Origin: Candidatus Methylomirabilota bacterium
Lineage (GTDB): Bacteria; Methylomirabilota; Methylomirabilia; Rokubacteriales; CSP1-6
Direction: 5' to 3'
DNA: 33,290 nucleotides
NCBI GenBank assembly: GCA_025922915.1
Contig: JAICGY010000002.1
Span: 1-33,290, forward strand
A program made the translations under genes and the position numbers. Shown here piece by piece: positions 8,570-16,213 of the stretch (positions are counted from its first letter, which is position 1; each line of letters begins with the position of its first letter). The notes under the pieces are model-generated. The model was not told where the DNA came from. It saw nothing but the letters and a program-made list of their open reading frames with translations, and ran no database searches.

Positions 8570-8781
8570 CGCGCCAGCCCCGGCCCCAGTCCGCCCCAGA
8601 ACTTGACCAGGTAGTAGACGCCCCAGATGGTGAGCACGGCGTACACGAGCAGCAGCCAGCGGTTGACGAACCCGTGATAGCTACGGATCTCGCCCTGGGC
8701 AAACTCCTCGATGTGGCCACGCTCGCGCTCGTGCTCGGCGATCACCCGGTCCCGGTCGGGTCTATCCTCGGCTGTCGTCAT
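8566..8781 (-). CDS. Small membrane protein (71 aa), candidate stand-alone CcoP-like N-terminal anchor
   Basis: MTTAEDRPDRDRVIAEHERERGHIEEFAQGEIRSYHGFVNRWLLLVYAVLTIWGVYYLVKFWGGLGPGLAR: single TM. Resembles the NxLPRWWLxLFYxTIxxxxxYLVxYPGLG anchor of CcoP by eye only. Confidence 0.6.
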   Translation of the reverse strand: MTTAEDRPDRDRVIAEHERERGHIEEFAQGEIRSYHGFVNRWLLLVYAVLTIWGVYYLVKFWGGLGPGLAR

Positions 8782-8938
8782 GCTCGATGCCCTCGCTCCG
8801 CAGTACCTGGTACCTCGCCCCCTCGACGTGGCGGAGCGCCCCTGAGGCCACCCCCCACAGGAACAGGCACAGGGCGGCCAGGCCCATCAGGAGGGAGACG
8901 AGGAATTCTCCGATCACGAGATAGATCAGCTCCTGCAT
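8762..8938 (-). CDS. ccoS: CcoS-like cbb3 oxidase maturation protein (58 aa)
   Basis: MQELIYLVIGEFLVSLLMGLAALCLFLWGVASGALRHVEGARYQVLRSEGIEHDDSRG*: FLWxVxSGxxxxxEGxxxxxL matches the CcoS pattern. Not in the ORF track (short). Located immediately after ccoO. Confidence 0.72.
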   Translation of the reverse strand: MQELIYLVIGEFLVSLLMGLAALCLFLWGVASGALRHVEGARYQVLRSEGIEHDDSRG

Positions 8939-8941
8939 CGG

Positions 8942-10582
8942 CTACCTGCCCTCCCCCACGATCCCCTTGTGGAAACGCACCAGCGCCTTGGCGTCCGTCC
9001 GGTCCGGCGCCGCGGGGTCCAGGGCCAGCCGGGAGCTGCGATGGGCTTCCTGGTCGGGCCGGTTGAGTCGCTCGAGGACGTCGGGGGCCAGCTTCAGCCG
9101 CTCGCCGGTCAGGGGGTCGTTGAACGCGGAGAAGGACAGCACGAAGTAGCTGATGGCCCAGCGATCCTCCTCGCCCAGCGCATCGGCGAAGGAAGGCATC
9201 GGCGTCCCGTCCAGCCCGGTGGTCATGGTCCGGAAGATGTCGCGCACGTCGGCCCCGCCCTTGAACTGGCCCTTCGTGAAGTCGGCGGGCAGGATCGGGA
9301 AGCCCAGGTCGTCCTCGAGCTGGTCCGCCGACGGGCCGTCACCCTTTCCGGTATCGCCGTGGCACTGGAAGCACTTGGCCTTGACGTACCACTCCTTGCC
9401 CCGGGCCAGCAGCTCCGGCGTGGCCGGCGGGGGCTGACCGATGAGGACGGGCGTCTCCGGCTTCTCCTCCTTCCAGCGCTCGGAGAAGGTCTTGATGAAG
9501 GTCAGCACGGCCAGGCGGTCCTTCTCGTGAAGCTCGTGCCAGGTGGGCATGGCCGTGAACCGGACTCCCGTATTGACCGTCCGGAAGAGGTCGCCGTCGG
9601 TGGGCAGCGATCCCGACGGCGTCGTCCGGAACTTGAAGGCGCCCACGACGAAGTTGCGGGGCCGGGGGTTGAGGAAGGTCGCCACGGGTCCGTTGCCGTC
9701 GCCCTTGACGCCGTGACAGCCCACGCACCGACGCTCGTAGACCTCCCGCCCGCGCGCCTCCAGCTCCTCGGTGCGCGGGATCGACATCACGCTGGCCGAG
9801 AGGTTCTGGGGCTCGAAGACGTCCCGCCAGGCCCCCCGGTTCATCCCGAGCTTCTGGATGTAGGCCACGAGCCCGCGGAGCTCCTCGGTGGGCACGACGA
9901 CCGTCAGGATCTTGCCCTTCCAGGTCTCCAGCGCGTTGTAGGGCTCGGGGAGATTCTCGACGTCCAGCACCGGCGTGCCGTCCGTCTGCTCGGCGAAGGC
10001 GAGCCCCTCGGGATTCGGATGGAGCCGGATCGCCCGGTCGGCCCGGCCGCTGAACAGGGCCGCCAGCGCGGGCGAGTCGCCCAGCGCGGCCTGCCCCTCC
10101 TTCTCGACGACCGGCACGCGGGCGGTCCGGAACAGCCAGGGGAAGCGCGGCATGATCGAGTCGGGCACCACCATGGTCGGATCCCAGTGGTGGGCGTAGT
10201 GCCACTGGTCGGAGTACTTGAGGCCCACGCGCGTGAGGTCGGGGCCGATGCGCCGGGTGGACAGCAGATGGGGCCGGTCGTGCGCGTACTCCCCGACCTG
10301 GGAGACCGGCCCCCAGCGGAATTCCTCGCCGGTGACCGGACGCACGAACTGGCTGTGACAGTACCAGCACCCTTCGCGCTGGTAGACGTCGCGGCCCAGC
10401 TGCTCCAGCGGCGTGTACGGCGTGGCGTCGTACCAGACCCACTTGACCTGCCCGAGCTCGTTGCGCACGGCGCGGGTGGCGCGCGTCTCCCGCGACTCGG
10501 GAATGGCGATCGGCAGGATGCCCTGGACGAAGATGGCCAGCGAGATGAAGAAGAACCCGGCGCCCAGAGCGTAGGTCCTCAC
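8942..10582 (-). CDS. ccoO: cbb3 oxidase CcoO subunit fused to a C-terminal diheme (CcoP-like) cytochrome c region; three CxxCH motifs
   Basis: N-terminus: REGCWYCHSQFVRPVTGEEFRWGPVSQVGEYAHDRPHLLSTRRIGPDLTRVG (CcoO/FixO). Then CVGCHGVKGDGNGP and CFQCHGDTGKGDGPS domains. Heme motifs at 10355-10369, 9713-9727 and 9359-9373 (minus strand). Confidence 0.93.
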   Translation of the reverse strand: MRTYALGAGFFFISLAIFVQGILPIAIPESRETRATRAVRNELGQVKWVWYDATPYTPLEQLGRDVYQREGCWYCHSQFVRPVTGEEFRWGPVSQVGEYAHDRPHLLSTRRIGPDLTRVGLKYSDQWHYAHHWDPTMVVPDSIMPRFPWLFRTARVPVVEKEGQAALGDSPALAALFSGRADRAIRLHPNPEGLAFAEQTDGTPVLDVENLPEPYNALETWKGKILTVVVPTEELRGLVAYIQKLGMNRGAWRDVFEPQNLSASVMSIPRTEELEARGREVYERRCVGCHGVKGDGNGPVATFLNPRPRNFVVGAFKFRTTPSGSLPTDGDLFRTVNTGVRFTAMPTWHELHEKDRLAVLTFIKTFSERWKEEKPETPVLIGQPPPATPELLARGKEWYVKAKCFQCHGDTGKGDGPSADQLEDDLGFPILPADFTKGQFKGGADVRDIFRTMTTGLDGTPMPSFADALGEEDRWAISYFVLSFSAFNDPLTGERLKLAPDVLERLNRPDQEAHRSSRLALDPAAPDRTDAKALVRFHKGIVGEGR

Positions 10583-10585
10583 CCG

Positions 10586-12001
10586 TCACACTCGGGCCAG
10601 CCGCTCGAGCGGCTGATGGCGGGCCGGCAGGCTCGGCAGGGGCGTGCCGGCCAGGGCGGTCCGCATGAAGTTGTAGACCAGGAGCGACATGCCGACGTCC
10701 ATCGAGATGCCGGCGAAGGTCCGGATGAGCCAGAAGGGCTTCAGGGTGACCATCGTGTCGACCCACTCGGCGCCCCCGATCAGCATGTAGCCCTGTTGCA
10801 GCCCTTGTGAGGAGAGGACCAGCCCCATCGTGGAGATGCCGAGCGTGATGAGCCAGAAGCTCCAGTTCCCGAGCCGGAAGCTCCAGAGGTCGCGGCCCCA
10901 CAACCGCGGCCACACGTAGATGGCCCCGGCCATCGCCCAGACCACGAAGGTCCCGAACACGGTCAGGTGCGAGTGCGAGATCACGAAGTCCGTGAAATGG
11001 GTGGGGCGCTGGATCCACCGAAGGGCTTCCGTCGAGCCCTGGAAGCAGCCGACGAGGTACATGATGGCCCCCATCATCAGGAACTTGGCCGGGAGGTTGC
11101 GAGAGAAGCCCTGCCAGTGCCCGATCATGGTCCCGAAGAAGTTCTGGAGCACGGTCCACACCGGGATGATGAGCATCATCGAGGCGACGATGGCGATGGT
11201 CTCGGCCCAGTCGGCGATCGGGCTGAAGAGGTAGTGGTGGATCCCCACGAACGGGTAGAAGAACGCCAGCGACCAGAAGCCGATCAGCGAGAGCTTGTGG
11301 CTGTAGATCGGAGCCCGCACCGACGCCGGCAGGAAGTAGTAGATCAGCACGTAGCCCGCGGGGGTGATCCAGAGGCCGACCACGTAGTGGATGAACAGCC
11401 CGTGCAGCGCCGCGTTGTTGATCCCGGCCGCGGTCCAGTAGGGCCCGACCACGAGGAGCACGAGGTTGATGCTGGTCCAGACCAGCGCCCCGATGAGGTA
11501 CCAGAGACTCACGTAGAGCTGGCGCTGCACGCGGCGGCCGATGGTCATGAGGTGCTGCAGGGTCAGCAGCCAGACCAGTGCCACCACCACGACCAGGTTG
11601 GGCAGGGGGATCTCCCCCGCCTCCCAGCCGCGGTTGGCGCCCAGCACCGAGAAGGCCAGGAAGGTGGCGGCCAGGTTGAGGTTCCAGATCCAGAGCAGCG
11701 GATAACCCCAGCGCTCCTTCCACATCGGCACCCCGGCCAGACGCGGGGTCACGTAGTAGATGAGCCCGATGAACAGCGTGGAGAAGGCCCCCCAGATGAC
11801 GCCGTTGACGTGCACGGGCCGGAGCCGGCCGAAGGTGAGCCACGACTGCTCGCCGAGGAAGGCGGGGTAGTTGAACTTCGTGGAGACGATCACCCCGATG
11901 GTCGGTGCGAACATCAGCCAGAAGAAGCCCCAGAGGAGCCATCCCCGGATCAGCCGGGGATCGATGAGCTCGTCGTTCCGGGTTCTCGCAACCTCGTTCA
12001 T
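10586..12001 (-). CDS. ccoN: cbb3-type cytochrome c oxidase catalytic subunit I (CcoN)
   Basis: From ATG at 12001: MNEVARTRNDELIDPRLIRGWLLWGFFWLMFAPTIGVIVSTKFNYPAFL..., RPVHVNGVIWGAFSTLFIGLIYYVTPRL, YPFVGIHHYLFSPI, FVISHSHLTVFGTFVVWAMAGAIYVWPRL. Confidence 0.95.
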   Translation of the reverse strand: MNEVARTRNDELIDPRLIRGWLLWGFFWLMFAPTIGVIVSTKFNYPAFLGEQSWLTFGRLRPVHVNGVIWGAFSTLFIGLIYYVTPRLAGVPMWKERWGYPLLWIWNLNLAATFLAFSVLGANRGWEAGEIPLPNLVVVVALVWLLTLQHLMTIGRRVQRQLYVSLWYLIGALVWTSINLVLLVVGPYWTAAGINNAALHGLFIHYVVGLWITPAGYVLIYYFLPASVRAPIYSHKLSLIGFWSLAFFYPFVGIHHYLFSPIADWAETIAIVASMMLIIPVWTVLQNFFGTMIGHWQGFSRNLPAKFLMMGAIMYLVGCFQGSTEALRWIQRPTHFTDFVISHSHLTVFGTFVVWAMAGAIYVWPRLWGRDLWSFRLGNWSFWLITLGISTMGLVLSSQGLQQGYMLIGGAEWVDTMVTLKPFWLIRTFAGISMDVGMSLLVYNFMRTALAGTPLPSLPARHQPLERLARV

Positions 12002-12027
12002 CGGTGTGTCTCCGTCCGCAGCCCGGA

Positions 12028-12945
12028 TCAGGCCAGGGGCAGGTCCCGGCTGGCCTCGAACCGCTCGCCACGACTGCTGGTGACCACCACGCGGAGGGGC
12101 CCGCGGTGCCGGGCGCGCACCCGGAAGCCGATGAAGGGGTTGTCGCTGAGCGCCGAGGTCAGCTCGAACCGGCTCAGCGGCTCCGCGCCGTAGCGCACCT
12201 CGATCGTCTGCACGTAGAGGGGCTCGGACTCCTGGACGAACCGGCCCTCGCGAAGGGCCAGGCCCGTGCGGCTGGGATGCCGCATGAGGATCTGGACCAG
12301 CACGAGGGCGTCCCGGCGGACGAGGCCGCGCTTGAGCAGCTCGGGCACCCGGATGACCGGGGCACCGACCTCCTGGGGGGCCACCCGCGTCGGGGCCGGG
12401 CTGGCGCAGCCGCCCACGCCGTCCGGGATGGTGATGGGACGGCTCGCCGACCACCGGCCGTCCCGTGTGCACTCCGCCGTCGCCGTCACCACCGAGCGCC
12501 CCGTGTGCATGCGGCACTGGAACGAGAGGTAGACCTGCCCGTTGGCCGGCGAGAGGTGAAACACTCCCTTGGAGGGAACGGGATCGCTCTCGTTCGTGAC
12601 GTGAATGGTCGTGATGTGATGCGAGGGCTCCATCGGGTGATCCATCCTGATCACGACGGGGACCTTGGCGCCGTCGCCGGCCACGATAGGCACCTCGAGC
12701 CGGGGCCGGTGCAGCCGCTCGAGCGGAGAGGCGGCGTCCCGGTCGTCCAGCGCCCCGGAGTGGCGGCGCGGCGCCGCCGCCCCGGCCGGGCGGGGCGTCT
12801 CGCCGAGGAGCCAGATCGCCCCGGCGGCGAGGCCCAGGAAGCGGCGTCGCGAGCCGAGCCCATCCGGGCGAGACCGGGCCAGGTCGGGCGGCATTCGCGT
12901 GCCCCCGCCCGCCGCCGTCCCGGGCTCGCCCCACCATCGGGTCAT
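12028..12945 (-). CDS. SoxY-SoxZ fusion / SoxYZ-like sulfur carrier with Tat signal
   Basis: SRRRFLGLAAGA Tat signal. SoxY-like region (VPIVAGDGAKVPVVIRMDHPM...GQVYLSFQCRMHTGRSVVTATAE...DGVGGCAS; carrier Cys codon 12406-12408). SoxZ-like region (VLVQILMRHPSRTGLALREG...EVRYGAEPLSRFELTSALSDNPFIGFRVRARHRGPLRVVVTSSRGE). Confidence 0.85.
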   Translation of the reverse strand: MTRWWGEPGTAAGGGTRMPPDLARSRPDGLGSRRRFLGLAAGAIWLLGETPRPAGAAAPRRHSGALDDRDAASPLERLHRPRLEVPIVAGDGAKVPVVIRMDHPMEPSHHITTIHVTNESDPVPSKGVFHLSPANGQVYLSFQCRMHTGRSVVTATAECTRDGRWSASRPITIPDGVGGCASPAPTRVAPQEVGAPVIRVPELLKRGLVRRDALVLVQILMRHPSRTGLALREGRFVQESEPLYVQTIEVRYGAEPLSRFELTSALSDNPFIGFRVRARHRGPLRVVVTSSRGERFEASRDLPLA

Positions 12946-12972
12946 CGTCGGGTCACGTCCGCGCCGATCGGC

Positions 12973-13440
12973 TCAGTGCCGGCCGGTGTCGAGCTTGGAG
13001 CCGCGGTTGGCCCAGTAGATGTAGGCTTCCAGGGCCTTCATCGCCGGCCCGTCCGGATCGATCTTGACGCCCTCGTTGGGCTTCTCGATGCACCAGTTGA
13101 TCATGTCCCGCAGCGTGGCGAACGCGTTCATCTGCTCCTGGAACTTCGGGAACTCGTGCGGATGACTGTCGGAGGCGAAGGGATGGCACATGGCGCACGC
13201 CATCCCGGTGTTGGACAGCTTGATGTTCATCTGCTTCTCGGTGTCGGCGTCCCCGTGAAACAGGAGATCGCCGAGCCGGACCTGCTCCATCAGGACCTGC
13301 TGGAACGCGTCGAGCTGCTCCTGCGAGTGCTTCGCCTTGTGGGCGAGGGCCGGCGCCGGGCCCCAGAGCGAGCTGGCACCAGCCCCCAGCAGTCCGAGCA
13401 GCCCCGCTCCCAGCGCGGCCAGCGCGAGTTTCCCCTTCAT
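12973..13440 (-). CDS. Exported monoheme cytochrome c, SoxA-like
   Basis: Signal peptide, CAMCH at 13183-13197, then EFPKFQEQMNAFATLRDMINWCIEKPNEG...AMKALEAYIYWANRG, which resembles the SoxA pattern (FP..., LexxInxCxxxP, ALxxYixxxsRG). Confidence 0.7.
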   Translation of the reverse strand: MKGKLALAALGAGLLGLLGAGASSLWGPAPALAHKAKHSQEQLDAFQQVLMEQVRLGDLLFHGDADTEKQMNIKLSNTGMACAMCHPFASDSHPHEFPKFQEQMNAFATLRDMINWCIEKPNEGVKIDPDGPAMKALEAYIYWANRGSKLDTGRH

Positions 13441-13459
13441 GGCTCTTCCCCCGGCTCTC

Positions 13460-14602
13460 CTAGTAGGGCCACATGCGATCGGCGATCCTGGGATGCAGGA
13501 TCTGGTTGACGTTGTCCGCCGTGCCGGAATCCACCACGGACTCGGCGAAGACCTCCTTGCGGCCCCACATCACGTACTCGTTCTCGATCCGGCCGGCCGC
13601 GCCGGCCGTGAGCTTCGAGTAGCCCACGCCGTCGAAGTGGTCCCCGGGGTCGGCCCGGATCATGGGCTTGGTCAGCGGGGGCACGCCCTGCGGCGCATAG
13701 GGCCACGGCCAGGACGTGGCCAGCATCCCGATGGAGCGCATCGAGCCGAGCTCGTTGTACAGCACCTGATGCGTGTGGCCGTGGATGTTGGTGACGTTGC
13801 TGAAGGGCTTGAGGATCTCGTTGACCTCCCGCCAGTCGCGCGTCCAGAAGTTCCATGGGGGGTAGTACTCGTAGAGGGGCGTGTGGGTGAAGACCACGAG
13901 CGGCCGGTCCTTGGCCCAGCCCGACACCGTCTGCTGGAGCCACTGGCGCTGCTCGTCGCCGACGCCGGCCCAGGGCCCGGCCACGCTGCCGTCCAGCGTG
14001 GCCATGTGGCCCATCCGCTCCTTCGGCGACATCTTCTTGGCGGACCAGTAGTCGGGGGCGAACCCCACGGTGTTGAGGCCGATGAAGCGCACGCCGTTGT
14101 GGTCGAACGTCCAGGGGGTCTTGCCGAACATCCGTTCCCACTTGGCGCCCATGTCCAGGTACCAGTCGTGCTCACCGGGGATGAAGTGCTTCTTGATGGT
14201 GAGCTCCTTGAGGATGTCCGCTCCCAGGTCTATCTCCACGGGATCCCCGAGCTGCGCCAGGTCCCCGCCGAAGATGAGGAAGTCCGCGGGCGGGCTCATG
14301 GCCTTGATCTCCTTCACGGCCCGCACCGTCTTGTCCACGAACCGGGTGTTGACGTCCTTGGGGTACAGATGGGTGTCCGAGAGCCAGGCGAACTTGAAGG
14401 CGGCCTGCTGGCCGAAGGCCAGGTCGAGCGTGTTGATGACGGGGAACCATCCGACCGAGGCCACGCCGGCCGCGGTGCCGGCCAGGATGGCCTTGTTGAT
14501 GAACAGCCTTCGAGTGATCGCCAGGGATCCATCCGGGCGCCCGCCCGTGTCGATCTCCATGGCGACCTGCCGCGGGTCGAGGTCGACCTCCCGTGGCTCC
14601 AT
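13460..14602 (-). CDS. Tat-exported calcineurin-like metallophosphoesterase
   Basis: From ATG at 14602: ...ITRRLFINKAILAG (Tat motif). Metal-site motifs SDTHLYP, FGGDLAQLGDP, PGEHDWY (GNHD variant), FTHTPLYEYYP, NIHGHTHQ. Confidence 0.88.
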   Translation of the reverse strand: MEPREVDLDPRQVAMEIDTGGRPDGSLAITRRLFINKAILAGTAAGVASVGWFPVINTLDLAFGQQAAFKFAWLSDTHLYPKDVNTRFVDKTVRAVKEIKAMSPPADFLIFGGDLAQLGDPVEIDLGADILKELTIKKHFIPGEHDWYLDMGAKWERMFGKTPWTFDHNGVRFIGLNTVGFAPDYWSAKKMSPKERMGHMATLDGSVAGPWAGVGDEQRQWLQQTVSGWAKDRPLVVFTHTPLYEYYPPWNFWTRDWREVNEILKPFSNVTNIHGHTHQVLYNELGSMRSIGMLATSWPWPYAPQGVPPLTKPMIRADPGDHFDGVGYSKLTAGAAGRIENEYVMWGRKEVFAESVVDSGTADNVNQILHPRIADRMWPY

Positions 14603-14619
14603 GGCCGCTCCTTTCTCGG

Positions 14620-15339
14620 CTACTTCTTCTTGGCCAGATCGATGGTGACGGTAGCGGTCTCCTTGGCCTTGACGGTGACGGGCGTCTCCACCTCCTCGGT
14701 GTGCTCCTGCCAGGCCACCAGCGTGTACGCTCCCGGCGGCACGTCCTTGATGGTGAACGAGCCATCCTTCCCGGTGACGGCATAGTAGGGGTTGTCGGCC
14801 ACGTAGACCCAGGCCAGCATCCAGCCGTGGGCGTCGCACTCGACGCGCATGATGCCGGTCTTCTTGATCGGCTTCTTGATGGTCTGGCCCTGGATGGGCA
14901 GGGCGACGTTGAAGGCCGTCAGCTTGCCGAAGAAGCCGTGAGTGTTGTGGAGCACGGGATCCGAGTTGTGGATGGCCACGTCGCCCATCCGGATCACCTG
15001 GACGTGGGGCAGGAACCGGCAGTCCTTGTTGTCGATCACCGGGGGCTGGGCCGGTTTCTCCCAGGCCTTCCCCCTCTCCACGCCCTTGAGATACACGAAG
15101 CTGCCTTCCACCGCCTTGTCCGGGCCCAGCAGGATGCGCGCCTGCTCGCGAATGCCACCGCACACCTCCTTGTCCTTGGTGGGGATGATCTTCCGGGGCG
15201 ACGGGACCGCTCCGGTGAACGTCACCGTGCCCTTGATGGTCCCCCCATCGGTGACCGAGATCGCCTGATAGCTCGCGGCCGGCCCGCTCGACAGCAGCAG
15301 GCCGGTCAGCAGGGTGACGGGTCCGATGAGCCGACGCAT
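14620..15339 (-). CDS. Exported carboxypeptidase-regulatory-like / cupredoxin-like protein
   Basis: From ATG at 15339: signal peptide MRRLIGPVTLLTGLLLSSGPAASYQA, GTIKGTVTFTGAVPSPRKI, VLHNTHGFFG, MRVECDAHGWMLAWVYV (Cys/His/Met cluster), then DGSFTIKDVPPGAYTLVAWQE. Confidence 0.8.
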   Translation of the reverse strand: MRRLIGPVTLLTGLLLSSGPAASYQAISVTDGGTIKGTVTFTGAVPSPRKIIPTKDKEVCGGIREQARILLGPDKAVEGSFVYLKGVERGKAWEKPAQPPVIDNKDCRFLPHVQVIRMGDVAIHNSDPVLHNTHGFFGKLTAFNVALPIQGQTIKKPIKKTGIMRVECDAHGWMLAWVYVADNPYYAVTGKDGSFTIKDVPPGAYTLVAWQEHTEEVETPVTVKAKETATVTIDLAKKK

Positions 15340-15358
15340 GAAGCGGTCTCCTTTTCGA

Positions 15359-15378
15359 CCCGGCCGCCGGCGGCCGGG
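15359..15378 (-). other. Perfect 20-nt palindrome between anti-sigma stop and next start codon (attenuator or processing hairpin?)
   Basis: CCCGGCCGCCGGCGGCCGGG is exactly self-complementary. It lies 4 nt after the anti-sigma stop and just before the RBS (aaaggaga) of the downstream gene; no U-tract. Confidence 0.5.
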
Positions 15379-15382
15379 CACG

Positions 15383-16213
15383 TCAGAGCTGGTCGTGAGC
15401 GCGCGAGCCGGGCGGCAGATCGATGCGGTCCTCGCGCGAATGGCAGACGAGGCACGAGCGGCCGCCGATCTCGGACACCAGCGAGTAGGCGATGCCGTGG
15501 GAGGCCCAGACGATGACGTCGTAGCCCTGGTGCGTGACCATCTTGAACTTCGGAGCGGCGTCGATGCCGAGGTCCCGGTATTTCTCGAACGGGATGACGA
15601 AGAGGGAGATGTCCCGTCCATCCATCTTGAAATGGAGAGCGGCGACCTCCAGGTCGCCCAGGTTGGCGATTCGCCCGCCGACCAGGTTGAGGTCGTCCCG
15701 CGTGAGCGTGGGCAGGTTGACGTTGAAGTTGAGCCGGGCCTTGAACCATTCCTCGGCGGCCCGGGGCGTGACCTCGCTGATGTCGAGGGGGAGGGTGCCG
15801 AGGGCCAGCTTGCGGTGCTGCTCGACGGAGGCGGCGGCCAGGTGCACGAGCGGCGATCGGTCCAGCCGCCAGAGCTGCACGCCGTCGGACGTCAGCCCGG
15901 TCTGGACCCCGAACCCGGCCAGGAGGCCGGCGACGAACAGCGCGCCGCCGGCCACGAGGTGCCGTCCCCACCGCCAGGCCGGCGCCACCGGCACGGTGTC
16001 GAGCATCTGGAGGACCCGAGCCCGCAGCCGCTCGGGCACCGGGTCCGGCCGGAGGGGGGCGATGTACTCGTCGGCGAAGCTCCGCTCCAGGTCCACCAGC
16101 CTCTGGCAGCCCCAGCAGCCGGCGAAGTGGTCCTCCAGGAGCGCGCGCTCCTCGTCCGGAAGCTCGCCGTCCAGATACTCGAAGAGACGGGCGCGCGCCT
16201 GCTTACAGAGCAT
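15383..16213 (-). CDS. Membrane-anchored zinc-finger anti-sigma factor with C-terminal CxxCH
   Basis: N-terminal ZAS motif (HFAGCWGC), single TM (HLVAGGALFVAGLLAGFGV), C-terminal sensor region ...VWASHGIAYSLVSEIGGRSCLVCHSRED. Start overlaps the sigma stop by 11 nt. Confidence 0.88.
   Translation of the reverse strand: MLCKQARARLFEYLDGELPDEERALLEDHFAGCWGCQRLVDLERSFADEYIAPLRPDPVPERLRARVLQMLDTVPVAPAWRWGRHLVAGGALFVAGLLAGFGVQTGLTSDGVQLWRLDRSPLVHLAAASVEQHRKLALGTLPLDISEVTPRAAEEWFKARLNFNVNLPTLTRDDLNLVGGRIANLGDLEVAALHFKMDGRDISLFVIPFEKYRDLGIDAAPKFKMVTHQGYDVIVWASHGIAYSLVSEIGGRSCLVCHSREDRIDLPPGSRAHDQL

Noticed and set aside
8969-10810. 613-aa ORF on plus strand
   Set aside because: Antisense shadow of the triheme CcoO gene; no domain signal.
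11941-11961. Hairpin ATCCCCGG-atcag-CCGGGGAT near the ccoN start
   Set aside because: A perfect 8-bp stem but within well-conserved coding sequence (IDPRLIRGWL); probably codon-usage coincidence at this GC content.
9339-12071. 910-aa ORF on minus strand
   Set aside because: Out-of-frame shadow of the ccoN/ccoO region; Arg/Gly/Pro-rich with no domain motifs.
13460-14602. Calling the metallophosphoesterase SoxB outright
   Set aside because: It is shorter than typical SoxB and shows general calcineurin motifs without recognised SoxB-specific sequence; only functional analogy is proposed.
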